In this document: in pieces, positions 46,914-59,193 of the stretch | Position numbering within the stretch: position 1 is the first letter of the stretch | How the letters are laid out: each line of letters begins with the position of its first letter | Assembly: GCA_028671895.1 (NCBI GenBank) | Contig: CM053809.1 | Span: 34,881,501 to 34,945,500 of the forward strand | DNA from: Oenanthe sinensis | Lineage: Eukaryota > Streptophyta > Magnoliopsida > Apiales > Apiaceae | Reading direction: 5' to 3' | DNA: 64,000 nt | Notes under the pieces: generated by a model | What the model was told of the DNA's origin: nothing | What the model saw: only the letters and a program-made list of their open reading frames with translations | The model's database searches: none | Position numbers and translations under genes: made by a program

Positions 46914-49900
46914 ATGAGACGGATAGACTTCCGTTCTGTAATTCTGTTTTCAGCATTTCTTCGATTCTTTCTAATTATTTATGGAGAATGGCAAGACACT
47001 CATATGGAGGTCAGATACACAGACGTCGATTACCTTGTCTTTTCTGATGCTGCTGCGCTAGTGGTTTCGGGAGTTTCTCCTTACAAAAGATCCACGTATC
47101 GATATTCACCTTTGATCGCATATCTTCTCACGCCAAATTCAATTTTTCACCGGTCATGGGGAAAAGTTCTCTTCTCTGTTTCAGGTATCTCTTATGGTGT
47201 ATGCTATTACAATGGTTCTTTTAGTTCTTTCTCTTTAATATTTATTTTATTAGACATTTTAAAATCTTAAATATTAAATCATAACGAAAACACGAACAAA
47301 GAAAATTAATAAAAGCCGTTCATTTGAATCTATACTGGCTACAAGTCAATGACTTTTTCCTTTTTCGTTGTCAATTTATTTACTTTTCTATATGTAATCC
47401 ATATTAGGCTTTCTGACAATACTGAAAACTGTGGTATTGAAGATCTGCTAGTGGGATTATTCATCCGGTCAATTCTGAAGCTACAAGGTGTTTCTGATAG
47501 TATATGTATATACTCTGTAATGGTATGGCTTTTCAATCCATTCACCTTCACAATTGGAACCCGTGGGAACTGCGAGCCTATTATTTGTGCTATGGTTTTG
47601 TGGATTATTTTGTGTCTCATGAAAGGTATATCATCTTCTTTGTAAAGACTTCCCCAACTTACTTTTTCCTGCGTATTTATTTTTTGACTGCCTTGTTTAT
47701 CTATGCTGCTGATTCGTAAAATGAAGTCGTTGTAAAATTTTATCTTTCTCTGGTTGCTGACAGAACTCAGAGTCCCAAGGTAGAAGTGTAGAACAGAAAA
47801 CAATGTAAAATGAAGGATAACATGCACCAACTTTTGTCATTATACATGTATGAATTCCTTCGGATATTTTTTGCCCCTTAGACTCTTAGTAAATATCATG
47901 AGCGTCAATTTTTACCTGGGTATACAATGTGTACTGTTTTGACTTCTAAGAAACTATTGAACCAAAGGGTGTCCTTATTGGTGTGTTCGTGAAGCATGAT
48001 CTTGATTTTGCCTATGAGAGCTGCATTTATCCCCCGCCCCCAAATACGTACTTGCTGTTAAAAGTTAGTCATAACTTGTTCCATGTCCCTGTACTTCACA
48101 TACTTCTTTAGGAAAGCCCAAAAAAAAATTACTGCACCAATAATTTTTGCAGCAAAGAGAATACTTATTATCACTATGTTTCAAGTTGTGGAATTTAGAT
48201 TCTTCTGGTGGTTCAGGGAGGCTGATCTGAATTGAGCATGTCGTCTCAAGCAAGTTCTTTGTGCACTCATGCCAGTGAAGTTTGACCGTTCATTTCCAGA
48301 GCTAGACACCCAAAGACAAGTGACAGCCTCTGTACCTGGAGATCTGTATCCATATAATAGGCTGTCCAACTGTAGTGCACAATAACCACTACCATCGTAT
48401 TTGAGAAGCCAAGACAGTTGTGAGCTAAGCATGCTTTGTCCTACACAATTTGCATAGTTCCTAGCCTTTAGGTCTGTCTGGTTTGAACTGCCCATAAAGA
48501 GAACTTAGTCCAACCACAGGAACTTACTGTTTTTCGAGTCATTGATGGGAAATCTCCTTTCACGTGAATCTTCTCCTGTGGTGGTGTACCCAGTTGGACA
48601 GACACAAGTGGTAGAATTTGAATTATCGAAATTAGTACAGACAGAATTGGATCATCAAGCGTCATTCTCCTTGACTTGGTTTCCCCAAGATGATCCGGTG
48701 GAATAGAAGATTCCTCATTATCTTTAAAGATTTCCCAGTATCATTAAACCTAAGAAGCACTTGTGATGCATTAAAATAGCTCTCATTGCTATTATAATAC
48801 AAGCCTTCAACTGATATTTTCCATTGTTTGAAGTTAGTGCTGTTTTTGTTCCATTAATGGGTTGGTTAGGAAGGATAGTTTTGGTTGGACTTTATTGAAG
48901 TTGAGAGGACTCAGTATTGTTAAATTTTATTGCTAAAAGACCTTTTTTGTTTTACAGGTAAGCTGTTACAGGCTGCATTTTGGTATGGTCTTGTTGTCCA
49001 CCTGAGAATCTATCCTATTATTTATGCACTTCCAATCGTCTTAGTCCTCGACCCTTGCTATTTTCAATCTGGTAAAAAGCCCGTCCTTAGAAAATGGAGT
49101 TCTGGTGATATTAAGGCAGCACAAAGTTCAACTACCAAGAATGTATCTGTGCGAGTTCACAAATGGGGGGGTATTGTGAGATTGTTCACTAAAGAGAGAA
49201 TTCAGTTTGGGCTTCTCTCAGGGACTGTTTTCTTCTTTTTCACAGGAATTTTCTTTTACCTCTATGAATTAGAGTTCTTGCACGAGGCCCTATTATACCA
49301 TCTTACTCGGACGGATCCGAGGCATAACTTTTCTATATACTTTTATCACATATATCTCCATTATGAACAAGAGTTTTCACTTACAGAGAAGCTTGTCGCT
49401 TTCCTGCCTCAAGTAATAGTGCAGCTTGTTCTCATATCTCGCTTTAGGAAGGATTTGCCTTTCTGTTTCTTTCTGCAGACTGTGGCTTTTGTAGCTTTCA
49501 ACAAGGTTTGTAATTTACAACTCAGAAGTTTTTGAATCTGTTATAATCAGTTATTCGGCTACACACCCTGGTGTCAACATTAAGACATTATTGTGTTTCA
49601 ACGTCATGTAAAAAGACAAATTAGTCTTTTTTGGAATATTGAATTTTGATTCATATTTCTTTTCTTTTGACAGGTCATAACAGCACAGTACTTTGTGTGG
49701 TTCTTTTGCTTATTGCCTCTAATACTTCCTTGGAGTAATATGAAGCTAAAACAAGGCTTACTATGCATTTTTCTGTGGGTTGGAGCACAAACACACTGGT
49801 TATTATGGGGCTACCTTCTTGAGTTTAAAGGCAAGCAAGTCTTTGTGTGCCTCTGGGTGGCAAGTTTATTATTCTTGGCTGTGAATACTTTTGTACTCAT

Positions 49901-49988
49901 TTGTGTCATTATCCATCACACATGTTCCCCTTTATTCAAGCCTTTGGAGCATGCGAATCGAACGAAATCAGCAAAGTACAAGCAATAA
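46914..49988 (+). CDS. PIGM: GPI mannosyltransferase 1 (PIG-M)
   Basis: Four coding exons, 46914-47184, 47443-47625, 48958-49505 and 49674-49988, give 438 residues, normal for PIG-M, with all GT-AG borders in phase. The enzyme adds the first mannose to the GPI-anchor precursor from dolichol-phosphate-mannose on the lumenal side of the ER. The diagnostic DxD motif is at residues 37-39 (YTDVDYLVFSDAA), followed by SPYKRSTYRYSPLIAYLL. Further family blocks are NPFTFTIGTRGNCEPI, FWYGLVVHLRIYPIIYALP and EALLYHLTRTDPRHNFS, with many hydrophobic segments between. An acceptor CAG directly before the ATG at 46914 suggests a 5'-UTR intron, with a possible leader exon near 45900-45950. The Arabidopsis counterpart is known as PEANUT1 and is essential. 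Intron 2 holds an antisense protease-like remnant. Confidence 0.93.
48065..48665 (-). pseudogene. possible aspartic-protease remnant in PIG-M intron 2
   Basis: On the minus strand, overlapping frames carry VSVQLGTPPQ, then SSCGWTKFSLWAVQT, then LLKYDGSGY and, in another frame, a segment ending SLVFGC. Plant A1 aspartic proteases have these elements in this order (VxVxLGTPPQ, CSSC, YxDGSGxxGYY, VFGC). Several frame changes separate them and the catalytic DTGS is not readable. The tail in a third frame includes a hydrophobic stretch followed by KKYVKYRD. This is an old, broken copy if the reading is right; the match is from memory of family motifs only. Confidence 0.35.
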
Positions 49989-52234
49989 CCTGAATCGCAA
50001 ATTTAACCTGTATGAAGATATTATCTTCATGATCTTAGAAACCAACAATTATGCTTGGAATGTAGTTTTGTAGTGTCTGTGTCGTGCTTTGAGTTATATA
50101 CACTAGTAGTGCAAGGCCAGTTCTGTAAGATTGCAAGGCCAGTTTTGTAAGATTGTATATTGCTCAGACATTATGGTGAAGTATAGTAGAAATATAGTTA
50201 TAACATGGGACTCGGAACTCAAATTTGTACTGACATTGTTTTGAGATTGCAAGACGGATCTTTTCCTGGTAGTCTCGTAGCAGAGGCCGTCTATGATCTA
50301 TCTAGGCTTTTTCTTGGTTCGGTTCTCTCTCTTTGTTTGAGTTTTCGGTTCTTCCCTAGAAAATTGTTTCTCCAGATTCCCTGCTCAATTATCCTATGCT
50401 GTTTTGTGTTAATATGAAAATAATGTTTTGATGGCTATTATGAATTGTAAAAGTTTCTGTCACCAGGGTATGGTCAATTAATTTGGTTATTTGATTATTA
50501 TTATTGGCAAATGGGAGTTTCTTAATGGGATATTGGACCAAACATCTGGCAGGAAACCAGATTCTGTGGAAGTCTAAACAGGGGGAGCGCATAGTATGCG
50601 AATTGTACATAAACATAGTTGTTGCACACTTGTACCTTTAGCCTTCATGTGTTATTAGTGAGAGAAATGGTAAATCCTTTTGGTTCAGTAATTGATGGAT
50701 TAATTTAAGTTACGGGAATATTAAAACCCCTTGTGCAATTTAATTATAAAATACTTAGTTGATAGAGCTTAGTTAGTTATATCAAAGTACTATTGTCCTA
50801 ATTCTTCCCTGGTAATACCACACATAAAATATCATGTGTGGTATATTTGGCTTTAACTTTTTTGAATTTTAATTGATCGTGTACTATTTTGAATCAAACT
50901 TTAACTCCTTTTCAAATCAAAAAAGTTGAAGTCAAATCAAATCATAATATTTTATTGTCCTAATTGCCCCCCCCCCCGTTTCAATTATTACTAATCAAAT
51001 GATATTGGTAGATCTTTTTATTGTTCATTTTTATTTTATTTCTTTTGATATATTCATTAAAAAAAGTACAAATATTACACAAATTTGTTTATATCGAAAT
51101 CCAAGCACATTTTTTATTAACTATTGACGAGAAGGTATATGTTAAAAATTCTTATACCTATACTTCTATAATATTTATCTATGCTATATGTAATTCTACA
51201 CCATCTATACAATATTATCGAAATCTTAGTAGATGTATTTTTACATCGAAATAATAAAAAATATAAAGAAATAACGTCATATTTCTGACTTTCCTAAATT
51301 ATTTCGATCTATCATTCTATCTACTCAAATAAAATATTATTCGATTTAATTTATAACTAAAATTGTCATTTGACTATTTTTTTTATTTATATTAATTTTT
51401 ATTCAGTATATTTTAATGCACAAGTCATTTATTATACAAGCTTATAACCCTTGCGAAACACGTGATAACTAATATTTAAGTAAATTAATTTTTTATTTAT
51501 ATTTTTATTAATATTTAATATAAAATTTAATAATATTAAGAATTTATGTTAACATTATATATTCTTTTATTTTATATAAATCTATCCTATTTAAAAAAAA
51601 TTATAATTTGGATCCATATTATAATAAATATATAATTTGATCTAAAAATTAAAATTTAAATAATATATATATATATATATATATATAGTTAGGGCTTGTA
51701 TTACCGATCAAAACTTTTAATTTTTCAGTTATAATAATATTGTATAGAATTCTTTCTTTAAGAAGCTGAGACTGCAAATTTTAACAGATATACGATTACA
51801 TCTATATAGAAAAATAATTTTAAGAAACCTGTCCGTTATTATTATTTTTTTAAAAAAAATGTCAAGCCCATGGATGCCTTTCTTCTAGTATAAAAATACA
51901 AAATCCAGCAAATTCCCAAAAATATAAATTTAGAAATAACAATTAATTAAATAAATGAATACTAAAAAACAAAAGAAAGGATGGCCCACAGAAATGAGTA
52001 AAGCACGGGGATGGGCACAAGTGAAGTATAATAATAGCCAGAGAGAAGATGCTCCCGCATATTCCATTCTTACAATCACTCATTCCCCATCCCTGTTCTA
52101 ATCCGTTCCATTTTCGACAATTCATTAAAATATTACCCTCTCCTCCATATTTTTTTCCCTTTATAATTCAATTAAATTAAAAAAAATTCATTCAAACCCA
52201 TCCTCTATACACAAACCTTTTCAAACAACTCAAC
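49989..52234. other. spacer, no gene seen
   Basis: It begins with the PIG-M 3' UTR. A poly-C run (CCCCCCCCCC) lies near 50967-50977 and a (TA)n run near 51663-51688. Short open frames such as 50205-50417 have no recognisable domain. The last 150 bp before 52235 should be the promoter and leader of the CRAL-TRIO-like gene. Confidence 0.5.
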
Positions 52235-53271
52235 ATGCCGCTTTCAACTGACTCCTCTTCTATGAATCAACAACAACAACAACTACTCCTTGATAAACTC
52301 AAAATCTTCAAGATCCAAGGTCGCGATAAACGTGGCCATATCATCCTTCGCATCCTCGCCAAATTCTTCCCTGGTATATACTTACATAATACATACATAT
52401 ATCATTTTTTTATATAACACTTGCATGTACACAATATTATTTTTCGATCATTTTTTATTTCGTTATCGTAATTATATAAACGGTTGGTATGAACCAAATT
52501 ATAATCTATATATTTAAATGTTTGTGTATTGATTCTTTTTTTTATTATTATTGTTGTTGTGATTTATTTAGCTCGAGATGTGAGCGTTGACGGAGTGAAC
52601 AAATACTTGGAGGAGAAGATTTTCCCGGAGCTTGAGAAACGTTCGTTTTCCATTCTTTACGTTCACACCGACGTCGAGAAGAGTCAGAATTTCCCGGGAA
52701 TCTCCGCTCTCCGATCATTTCACGACGCAATTCCGGCCAACGTCATCAAGAATCTTCATGCTGTTTATTTTCTCCACCCTGGCCTTCAGTCCAGGCTCTT
52801 TCTTGCCACTGTTGGCCGCTTCATGTTCACCTCAGGGTAATATATACCTACCTTGCATGCGTAAAATATTTCTTCTCACGATAAATTTATTTCCGAACTT
52901 ATATAATTGTTCTCACCATAATTTTTTTTAATCTTAAATTTTGGTACCTAATAATCATTTGAAAAATTAGTGAATTTGATTGAATTTTTCCAAGTTGTGA
53001 TTTTGTGTGTAGGGTGGTAATAATTGAGAATAATCTTGTTTTGTATAGGTTGTATGGGAAACTAAGGTATGTGAGCAGAGTAGATTATTTATGGGACCAT
53101 GTAAGGAGGAATGAGATTCAACTACCAGAGTTTGTGTATGATCATGATGAAGACCTTGAGTACCGTCCGATGATGGACTATGGATTGGAAAGTGATCATC
53201 CTAGGGTGTATGGTGCGCCTTCAGTGGATTATTATTCCCCTTCAACTTACTCCACCAGGTGTATTTCATAA
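52235..53271 (+). CDS. CRAL-TRIO/GDAP2-like protein
   Basis: Three exons, 52235-52373, 52572-52836 and 53049-53271, give 208 residues. After a short glutamine run (NQQQQQLLLDKLKIFKIQGR) the protein has the layout of the divergent CRAL-TRIO domain found at the end of GDAP2-type proteins: GRDKRGHIILRILAKFFP, then SILYVHTDVEKSQNFPGISA, NVIKNLHAVYFLHPGLQSRL and LYGKLRYVSRVDYLWDHV. The tail is acidic and tyrosine-rich and ends STRCIS. Such domains bind small lipids or act as scaffolds, but no ligand is known for the small plant forms. An in-frame alternative acceptor at 53011-53012 would insert 12 residues (VVIIENNLVLYR) before LYGKL. I prefer 53049 because family members run directly into LYGKL, while the upstream site has a comparable acceptor consensus. 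Intron 1 is about 200 bp and AT-rich. Confidence 0.8.
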
Positions 53272-55291
53272 CATGCAGTGGTGGTCCAAACGTCGTCGCT
53301 TTGTAATAATAGCCTGCTTTGGATTTTGTTCAGTAGTAATGTTGTTTTGTTGGTTGGAGCTTCTGTGGCAGTTTAGTGAATGTTAGGTTGTGAAAATATT
53401 AAATCAAACCAAGTTTAGAAGCAAAGAGAAAAAATGGAATGCTTCTTCTTGTAGTATAGGTTTTTTTCATGAATTTAATTTCAAAAGCTTTAGGTTCAAA
53501 TTCAATCCTTCATCAATTTACTGTAGTTCGGTAGAATTTTAAAGAGTGATTAATTAAAAACGATCGATCTGAAAAAAGTGATATACGGACTTAATCAAGG
53601 CATGAACCCTATCACTAACCAAGTACTAAATCAATAACATTATCTAGTGAATATAGTGGATAACTTTAGATTCATTGTACTAATCATTCAATCAAGCCTT
53701 ATCGTAGAAAATAAATTATTATTGAATAATATTAAAGTTAACCTCGTGGATTGACACGATATACAGGATGGTAAAAGCTAATCCAATTAAATGATAATCT
53801 ATATCTATATAATAGTAATTCTTCAATTATTCATCAGTGAACGAGTCTTGTCCAATGAGTTTTTCTTTATTTTTTTTCTCACTACTTGAACCGGCTCCAT
53901 ATTTTTTTACCCAAATTTGACCATCAACTGGATCATGAATATTATCAATCAGATTTTTATATATAACTCAATGTATTATGTGAGTATTACTTAGAGCCGG
54001 ATCCAGATTTTATAACGCAGTCAACTAAAAACGCTATCAAATTATCCCATCTTTTATGCGAGTTTGTTCCATTTTTGTATTTCAAAAACTAAATCTACTT
54101 ATACGTAGAATGTCAAATGCATAAATTAACAGAAATTATGTTTTTAGTTATAAAATATACAATTCTAATAATAAGATATCCAGTATTTTAAAAAATATAA
54201 AATATAATTGTGTTGTGTATCCAACTCTTCTTAAATTAGTTTTTATTTTTATTCGTTTTAGAACCTTAATAAAATTAATGTTTTGATCACTCGATAAAAT
54301 GTGTATGTATTAGAAATCTTTATAATATATATTTTTTCTTAAAATTATTTTAAAAACATTCATTTTTTATGTTCGTATTTTTAAAATTAATTTGAATTAA
54401 TTCTCTTACAATGGATAGTTCATCAGAATCAAGCACATCAACTACCAACGAACAACAAGATTTTGTATAAATAGTGGATATAATATTTTTATTTTGTATT
54501 TTTAAATTTGATTTGTTTCATATTTTTTTAATATGTTTAATAACAAGCGGTTTATTCCGTTTCTTAAATGAGAGTCCTCTCAAATTATTTGTAAAATATT
54601 TTTTAATTAATAAAATTTATAGAGATACCATGATCTTTTATTCCAAAAATATTCGTCTAACCACACACGAATTCACATATTCAAGGCACGGCAGGACTTG
54701 GCCCGGCCCGCCTATTGTCACATGACGTCTACGAGTTTGGACTGACCAAACCGACTTTCCGGAAACTGGCACGGTTCGCCGGAACAGGCACGGCTCCCGT
54801 TTGGCCGTTTGGCCAGCTCTAATTGCCCCATTAAATAAAACGTTGATTATACTGTTAGCGTCTCAAAGTTTGGATCTAACCAACTTTATAAATAAAATCT
54901 GCGGATGTGTTTTATTTCCTCTAGTCATGTATCTCGAGCTAGTAGGGGAGAATATGATATTTATATTAAAGTTATAATATTAGAAATTTGTTAGTTGAAT
55001 TCATATTTGGGTTAATTTTGAAATATTTATTTATTAATATTAAATAAAATAGTTTAAAATGAGAAATTGTTTAATATGAGAAGTAGATAGAAAGTATTTT
55101 AATGATGATTTTAAATAATTGTAATGACAATAATTTAAAATTGAGCTTGATGGTCCTAGATGACCTTAGGTAACTACTAACTTTATAACAAAATATAATA
55201 CGACATAGAGGCTATTTTTGTGAATACAAGATGTGCATTATTATTACAAAATTGTCATTCAGTTTTTATATTGAAATAACTTATGTTATTA
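53272..55291. other. spacer with a GC-richer repeat scrap
   Basis: No gene is visible. Around 54680-54820 a GC-rich patch with GGCACGG and GGCCCGGCCCG words contrasts with the AT-rich surroundings and is probably a transposon scrap. The small open frame ending in it is not a gene. Confidence 0.45.
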
Positions 55292-55535
55292 GGTATTTTT
55301 TTACTGTGGAATCCGCAGTCACTACCTTTTTGAGTGTGCCTACCTTTTTGGGTGCGCACTGAGTAAACCATGGACTCACGTAATAGCATGCAAATCATGC
55401 GAACTAGGTAAACCGCACTTATTGCGACAAACTCTGATCCAAGATGACATAATGACACATTCTCCTCCCGTAGAATTCGAACATATGACCTGATATTACT
55501 CTCTTTAATCAACTGAGTCAACTCTTGCGGGCATC
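55292..55535 (-). mobile_element. tRNA-derived SINE
   Basis: Read on the minus strand, the head contains an A-box-like TGACTCAGTTGATTAAAG and, about 35 bases on, a B-box-like GTTCGAATTC. These are the internal RNA polymerase III promoter elements of tRNA-derived SINEs. The element ends in a short A-run (GTAAAAAAATACC). The body matches no protein. Target duplications were not resolved. Confidence 0.6.
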
Positions 55536-56073
55536 GATATATATTTACCTAAACTCATCTTTAGAACCCTTTTACTCTTTAAAATTTTAATCTTAAATTT
55601 TTATTTAACTTAATATTATTATTAATTTTTTAAAAAGCAATCAAAAGAGTTCTAAATTATATTGAGCCGGAGTATTTACATAATTGCTTGCTATTTTCAT
55701 TGAAAACAATATTGATCTATTATTGCATTTTCAAAGCATGTACATATGGGTTATATTTAAATTGCAGGTTTTATTTTAAATTAAATATGTTGAATAAAAA
55801 TATTATATAAAATAATAAATAATTTTAAGATATATATATTGAGAATAAGGAATGTGTTACTTTTCTAGGATATTGAATAAAATGACTTTATATTATGAAA
55901 AATTATGCATATTAAAATAATATCCAAAAAGATTGTGTATATTAAAATATAATATCCATCAAAACATAATCATTTACCTCAAATTCTTATTCTCATATAT
56001 ATTAATAATATGTATAATAAATCATTTTTATTATATTTTAAATTAAAATTATATATATATATATATATAAATA

Positions 56074-56518
56074 CTAGCATTAGAGCCCGTGCAAGGCACG
56101 GGGCTCGGGTGAATTCTCATATTTGAATGTTAGTTAAATGATATGTATACGTTTTAGGCGGGGGTGAAAATCAGGTTGTAACCAGGAATGGGCTGCGGTT
56201 TGCAAGGGCAAAAAAGGAAGCCAAACTAATTTACACGGAATGATATGATTGTAAGCAGGCATGAGGTGAGTCTTGTAAGGGTAAAAAAGAACGATACGGT
56301 TGTAAGCAGACATGGGGTGATGCTTGTAAGGGTAAAAAAAGGTATTTACACTTTACACTGAATGATAGGGTTGTAAGCAGGCATGAGGTGAGACTTGTAA
56401 GGGTAAAAAAGAATGATAAGGTTGTAAGCAAGCATGGGGTGAGACTTATAAGAGTAAAAAAAGTTTTTACACTGATTTAATTTGCTCAGAATGGAAGGAG
56501 CTGTTCTCCTATTATAGA
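56074..56518 (-). mobile_element. small non-autonomous Helitron
   Basis: On the minus strand the 5' end is TCTATAATAGGAGAAC, preceded by A. The 3' end is CTAG followed by T (56077-56073), the expected A/T insertion context. Ten or so bases before CTAG lies a GC-rich hairpin, CCCGTGC-CTT-GCACGGG, as required of Helitron ends. The 445-bp body contains about four tandem copies of a GGTTGTAAGCAGGCATGAGG unit with CTTGTAAGGGTAAAAAA. No Rep/helicase is present. Confidence 0.75.
56247..56460. repeat. tandem repeat inside the Helitron
   Basis: Four imperfect copies (starting near 56247, 56297, 56370 and 56420) share TTGTAAGCAGGCATGAGGTG and CTTGTAAGGGTAAAAAA. Spacing alternates between about 50 and 70 bp, the longer interval carrying TTTACACTGAATGATA. 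Confidence 0.8.
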
Positions 56519-56569
56519 TATAATATAATAGATTTATATTAGAATATTACTCGTACAATAATCACTTCA

Positions 56570-57003
56570 TCACAAATTAATGGTTTTATTTGATTTTTAA
56601 AGTCAAATTGACCAAATTTTGACCGTGATTTATAGATTTTTTTTATAATTTTAAAGTAGATTATATATATATATATATTTAATGATATAATTTTTATTGT
56701 CCTCGTTCCTAATTATTTGTCCATTTTAATTTTTTATGGTCAAATTGACTTATTTTTAATTAAAAATTATTATTTTATAATTTTAGAAAACAAAAAAATA
56801 CATTTTAATAAACTATATTTTTTATTAATATAAATTTTAATAATTTTCAATTCTATATTATTTTTAAATTATAATTTAAAATTAATTAATTTAAGTAATC
56901 GTACAAAAAATAAAACGAGCAATTAATTAGAAATGGAGGAAATATAATTTTTAATCAAAATTTAATCTTGAAAAAAAGTCAAATTTTCACGACGGAGGGA
57001 GTA
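56570..57003. mobile_element. nested Stowaway-like MITEs
   Basis: An outer degenerate copy runs from about 56570 (CACAAATTAATGGTTTTATT) to GACGGAGGGAGTA at 57003. An inner copy runs from about 56701 (CCTCGTTCCTAATTATTTGT) to AATGGAGGAAATA near 56945. Each shows CTCCxTCCG-type termini in inverted orientation. Non-coding. They lie about 1 kb upstream of the UPF0548 gene's start codon. Confidence 0.5.
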
Positions 57004-57392
57004 TAAATTTATGGCATGTTTGGCATGCCTTAAAATAAGTCTTTTTGGATTTATTTTTGGGTAAAAATTTCATATTTTGATAAATGTTTTTTATACGAGT
57101 ATTTAATGTATATTTGAAATTCTATAAGTTGTAAAAAAAAGTTAACTTTTTTCAGAAAAAAATTAAAAATCTCTAACTTTATCTTAAAATAAGTTGACTT
57201 ATTCTGAAAAAATGACACCGCTCGATATAACCAGATAAAAATTCGACCCGGCTTATCACTAGTGAAACAGAGTCAACTCATTTTCGCCTGCCGGACCTTC
57301 TCTACATTCCGTCGACATATCCGGTCAGTTCTCATCCTGTCTCTGTAACATTCACTTCTCTACGTATACATATATATATATATATACTCATG

Positions 57393-57462
57393 TACTCTCT
57401 CTCTCTCTCCATCTCTCTCTCTCTCTCCATCTCCATCTCTCTCGCTCTCACTCTTTCTCTCT
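57393..57462. repeat. CT-rich microsatellite, likely 5' UTR of the UPF0548 gene
   Basis: Runs of CTCTCTCTCT interrupted by CCAT and GCTCTCA lie 530-600 bp before the start codon at 57993. CT tracts just downstream of the transcription start are common in plant genes. A 5'-UTR intron is likely in between, but its borders are not fixed. Confidence 0.5.
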
Positions 57463-57992
57463 ACATATACATGTTTATTAGTTTTATTTTTATGCCTATA
57501 GAAATGCATGCTTTGATGCTCAATTATCTGATTTGTTGATTAATATAAGATTATACATCAACAATTTTATGATTCATATGTATACTAGTTAATAAAACAC
57601 CTCAAATGAAAATGAACATAAATCTTGAATATTTTCCCTCCTAAAATCAGTTACTGATGTTCAACTACAGTTGTTAATGCACTAATGCTGAAACTCTTTC
57701 GACTTCATTTCTGATTCCGCAGTGAAGTTTTAATTGCCGATTATTTAACTTAATATGACACCTGTAGTTTTAAATTTCGATATTTATGTAATTTCAAGAC
57801 TAAAATTCGGTTAATAATGCCTATGTTTTGATTAGCTTTATTAGCGAGATTTATGTCAAATGTGTATCTTGTAAGAGGATAGAGGCGCCATTAGTTCTAG
57901 TAGACGATTAGATAATTGATTATTTGGCTGTTTAAAACCATATTCTTTGTTGACTTCATTCGCTAAGATGATTGTTGGTGTATGTGATAGAC

Positions 57993-59193
57993 ATGGATTT
58001 CTTGCGTTGGGCTTGTCCATCACCGGAAGAACAGAAGTCATGCATCAACAAGTAACTCAAAATCAATTATTATAACTTTTATACTAATTGAATGATTGTA
58101 ATGTGTAATTATTTTTGTATGAGTTTTTTTTTTTTGCTTTATTATGATACATTACCAGGTCTGTTGCTTTCAACTACGATAGTAAATACAAAGGAGCTAG
58201 TGCTAAGCCTGCTTCTTCGCTTCAAGAAAACGAGGAGCTTACTAAAGATGGTTTCTTTGTTAATCATGCAAAAGTTTTACTGGGTTTGGGTCCTGATACG
58301 TATGAGAAAGGCAAGACTGCTCTGCAGACTTGGAAGTGAGTATATAGAATTCTGTCCAATAGCTAATTTAACTCGAAGGATATTTTCATATCATATGGAA
58401 TTTTGGTTTACAGACATTTTGGGATGAATTGGGCTTTTGTCGATCCAAAGACTCCAGTCCAAGCAGGAGTGAAGTTATGTGTTTGTGTGAAGGAGATTGT
58501 ACCATGGATCATGATGCCTCTACAAGTTGTGTTTGTAAATGAAAGTAAAATGGCTAATAAGCCTGTGGCCTCTTTCAGTTTTGGTAGCGGCACCCTCAAA
58601 GGACACCTACTTGTTAGTGCTTCTTTGCAAATTCAAAGCATATAATTACTGCAAATCCTGGGCATTTAGTCATGCCAATAGAATAATAGATAGAGGTTAC
58701 TGGGAAAGATTTCTGTTTTCAAAACTCATAATATTCATACTTTATTCGAATGAGGACTTAAAATTTAATAGGCTTCGGAAAGGATTATTCATTTCACCTT
58801 TGATAAAATCATTGAAAGGTTCATTCTCAGAACACTTGAATCGGATATTTTAGGATTTATACCAGATATTGTAGAAGACACTGACACTGACACTCATTAA
58901 TTTTATGTGTATATCTCTATTACTCTATAGTTGCTGTAATAATTAATTAGTTTTTTGTGCAATACCCTTAACATGGAGGTAATATTATATATGCTTTTTG
59001 TTGAAAACAGGCTGGTGAAGAACGTTTCTCAGTTGAGCTAGATGAGAACAATCAAGTTTGGTATGAGATACTTTCTTTTTCCAAGCCGGATCACTTTATC
59101 TCGCGAATTGGGTATCCATATGCGCGTCTCAGGCAAAAATACTTTGCTAATCAATCTAGTTGTGCAATGCAAAAATATGTATCTTCTAATTAA
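57993..59193 (+). CDS. UPF0548/DUF1990 family protein
   Basis: Four exons, 57993-58051, 58159-58335, 58414-58612 and 59011-59193, give 205 residues, the usual size of this family, with GT-AG borders in consistent phase. Key blocks are the start MDFLRWACPSPEEQKSCI, then VAFNYDSKYKGA, HAKVLLGLGPDTYEKGKTAL, HFGMNWAFVDPKTPVQAG, FSFGSGTLKGHLL, AGEERFSVELDENNQVWYEI and SFSKPDHFISRIGYPYARLR. The alternation of strands and the GYP-x-R-x-RQK ending fit the DUF1990 (UPF0548) fold, which recalls lipid- or ligand-binding barrels. No function has been established, as far as I know. No signal peptide or transmembrane segment is present, so it is probably cytosolic or organelle-associated. Assignment to the family is firm; any biochemical role is open. 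Confidence 0.88.

Noticed and set aside
50205..50417. 70-codon frame downstream of PIG-M
   Set aside because: No domain, no splice context, and located in a gene-free spacer.
54660..54820. GC-rich patch as a possible CpG-type promoter or coding exon
   Set aside because: The repeated GGCACGG and CCGG words look like a transposon scrap, and no frame stays open.
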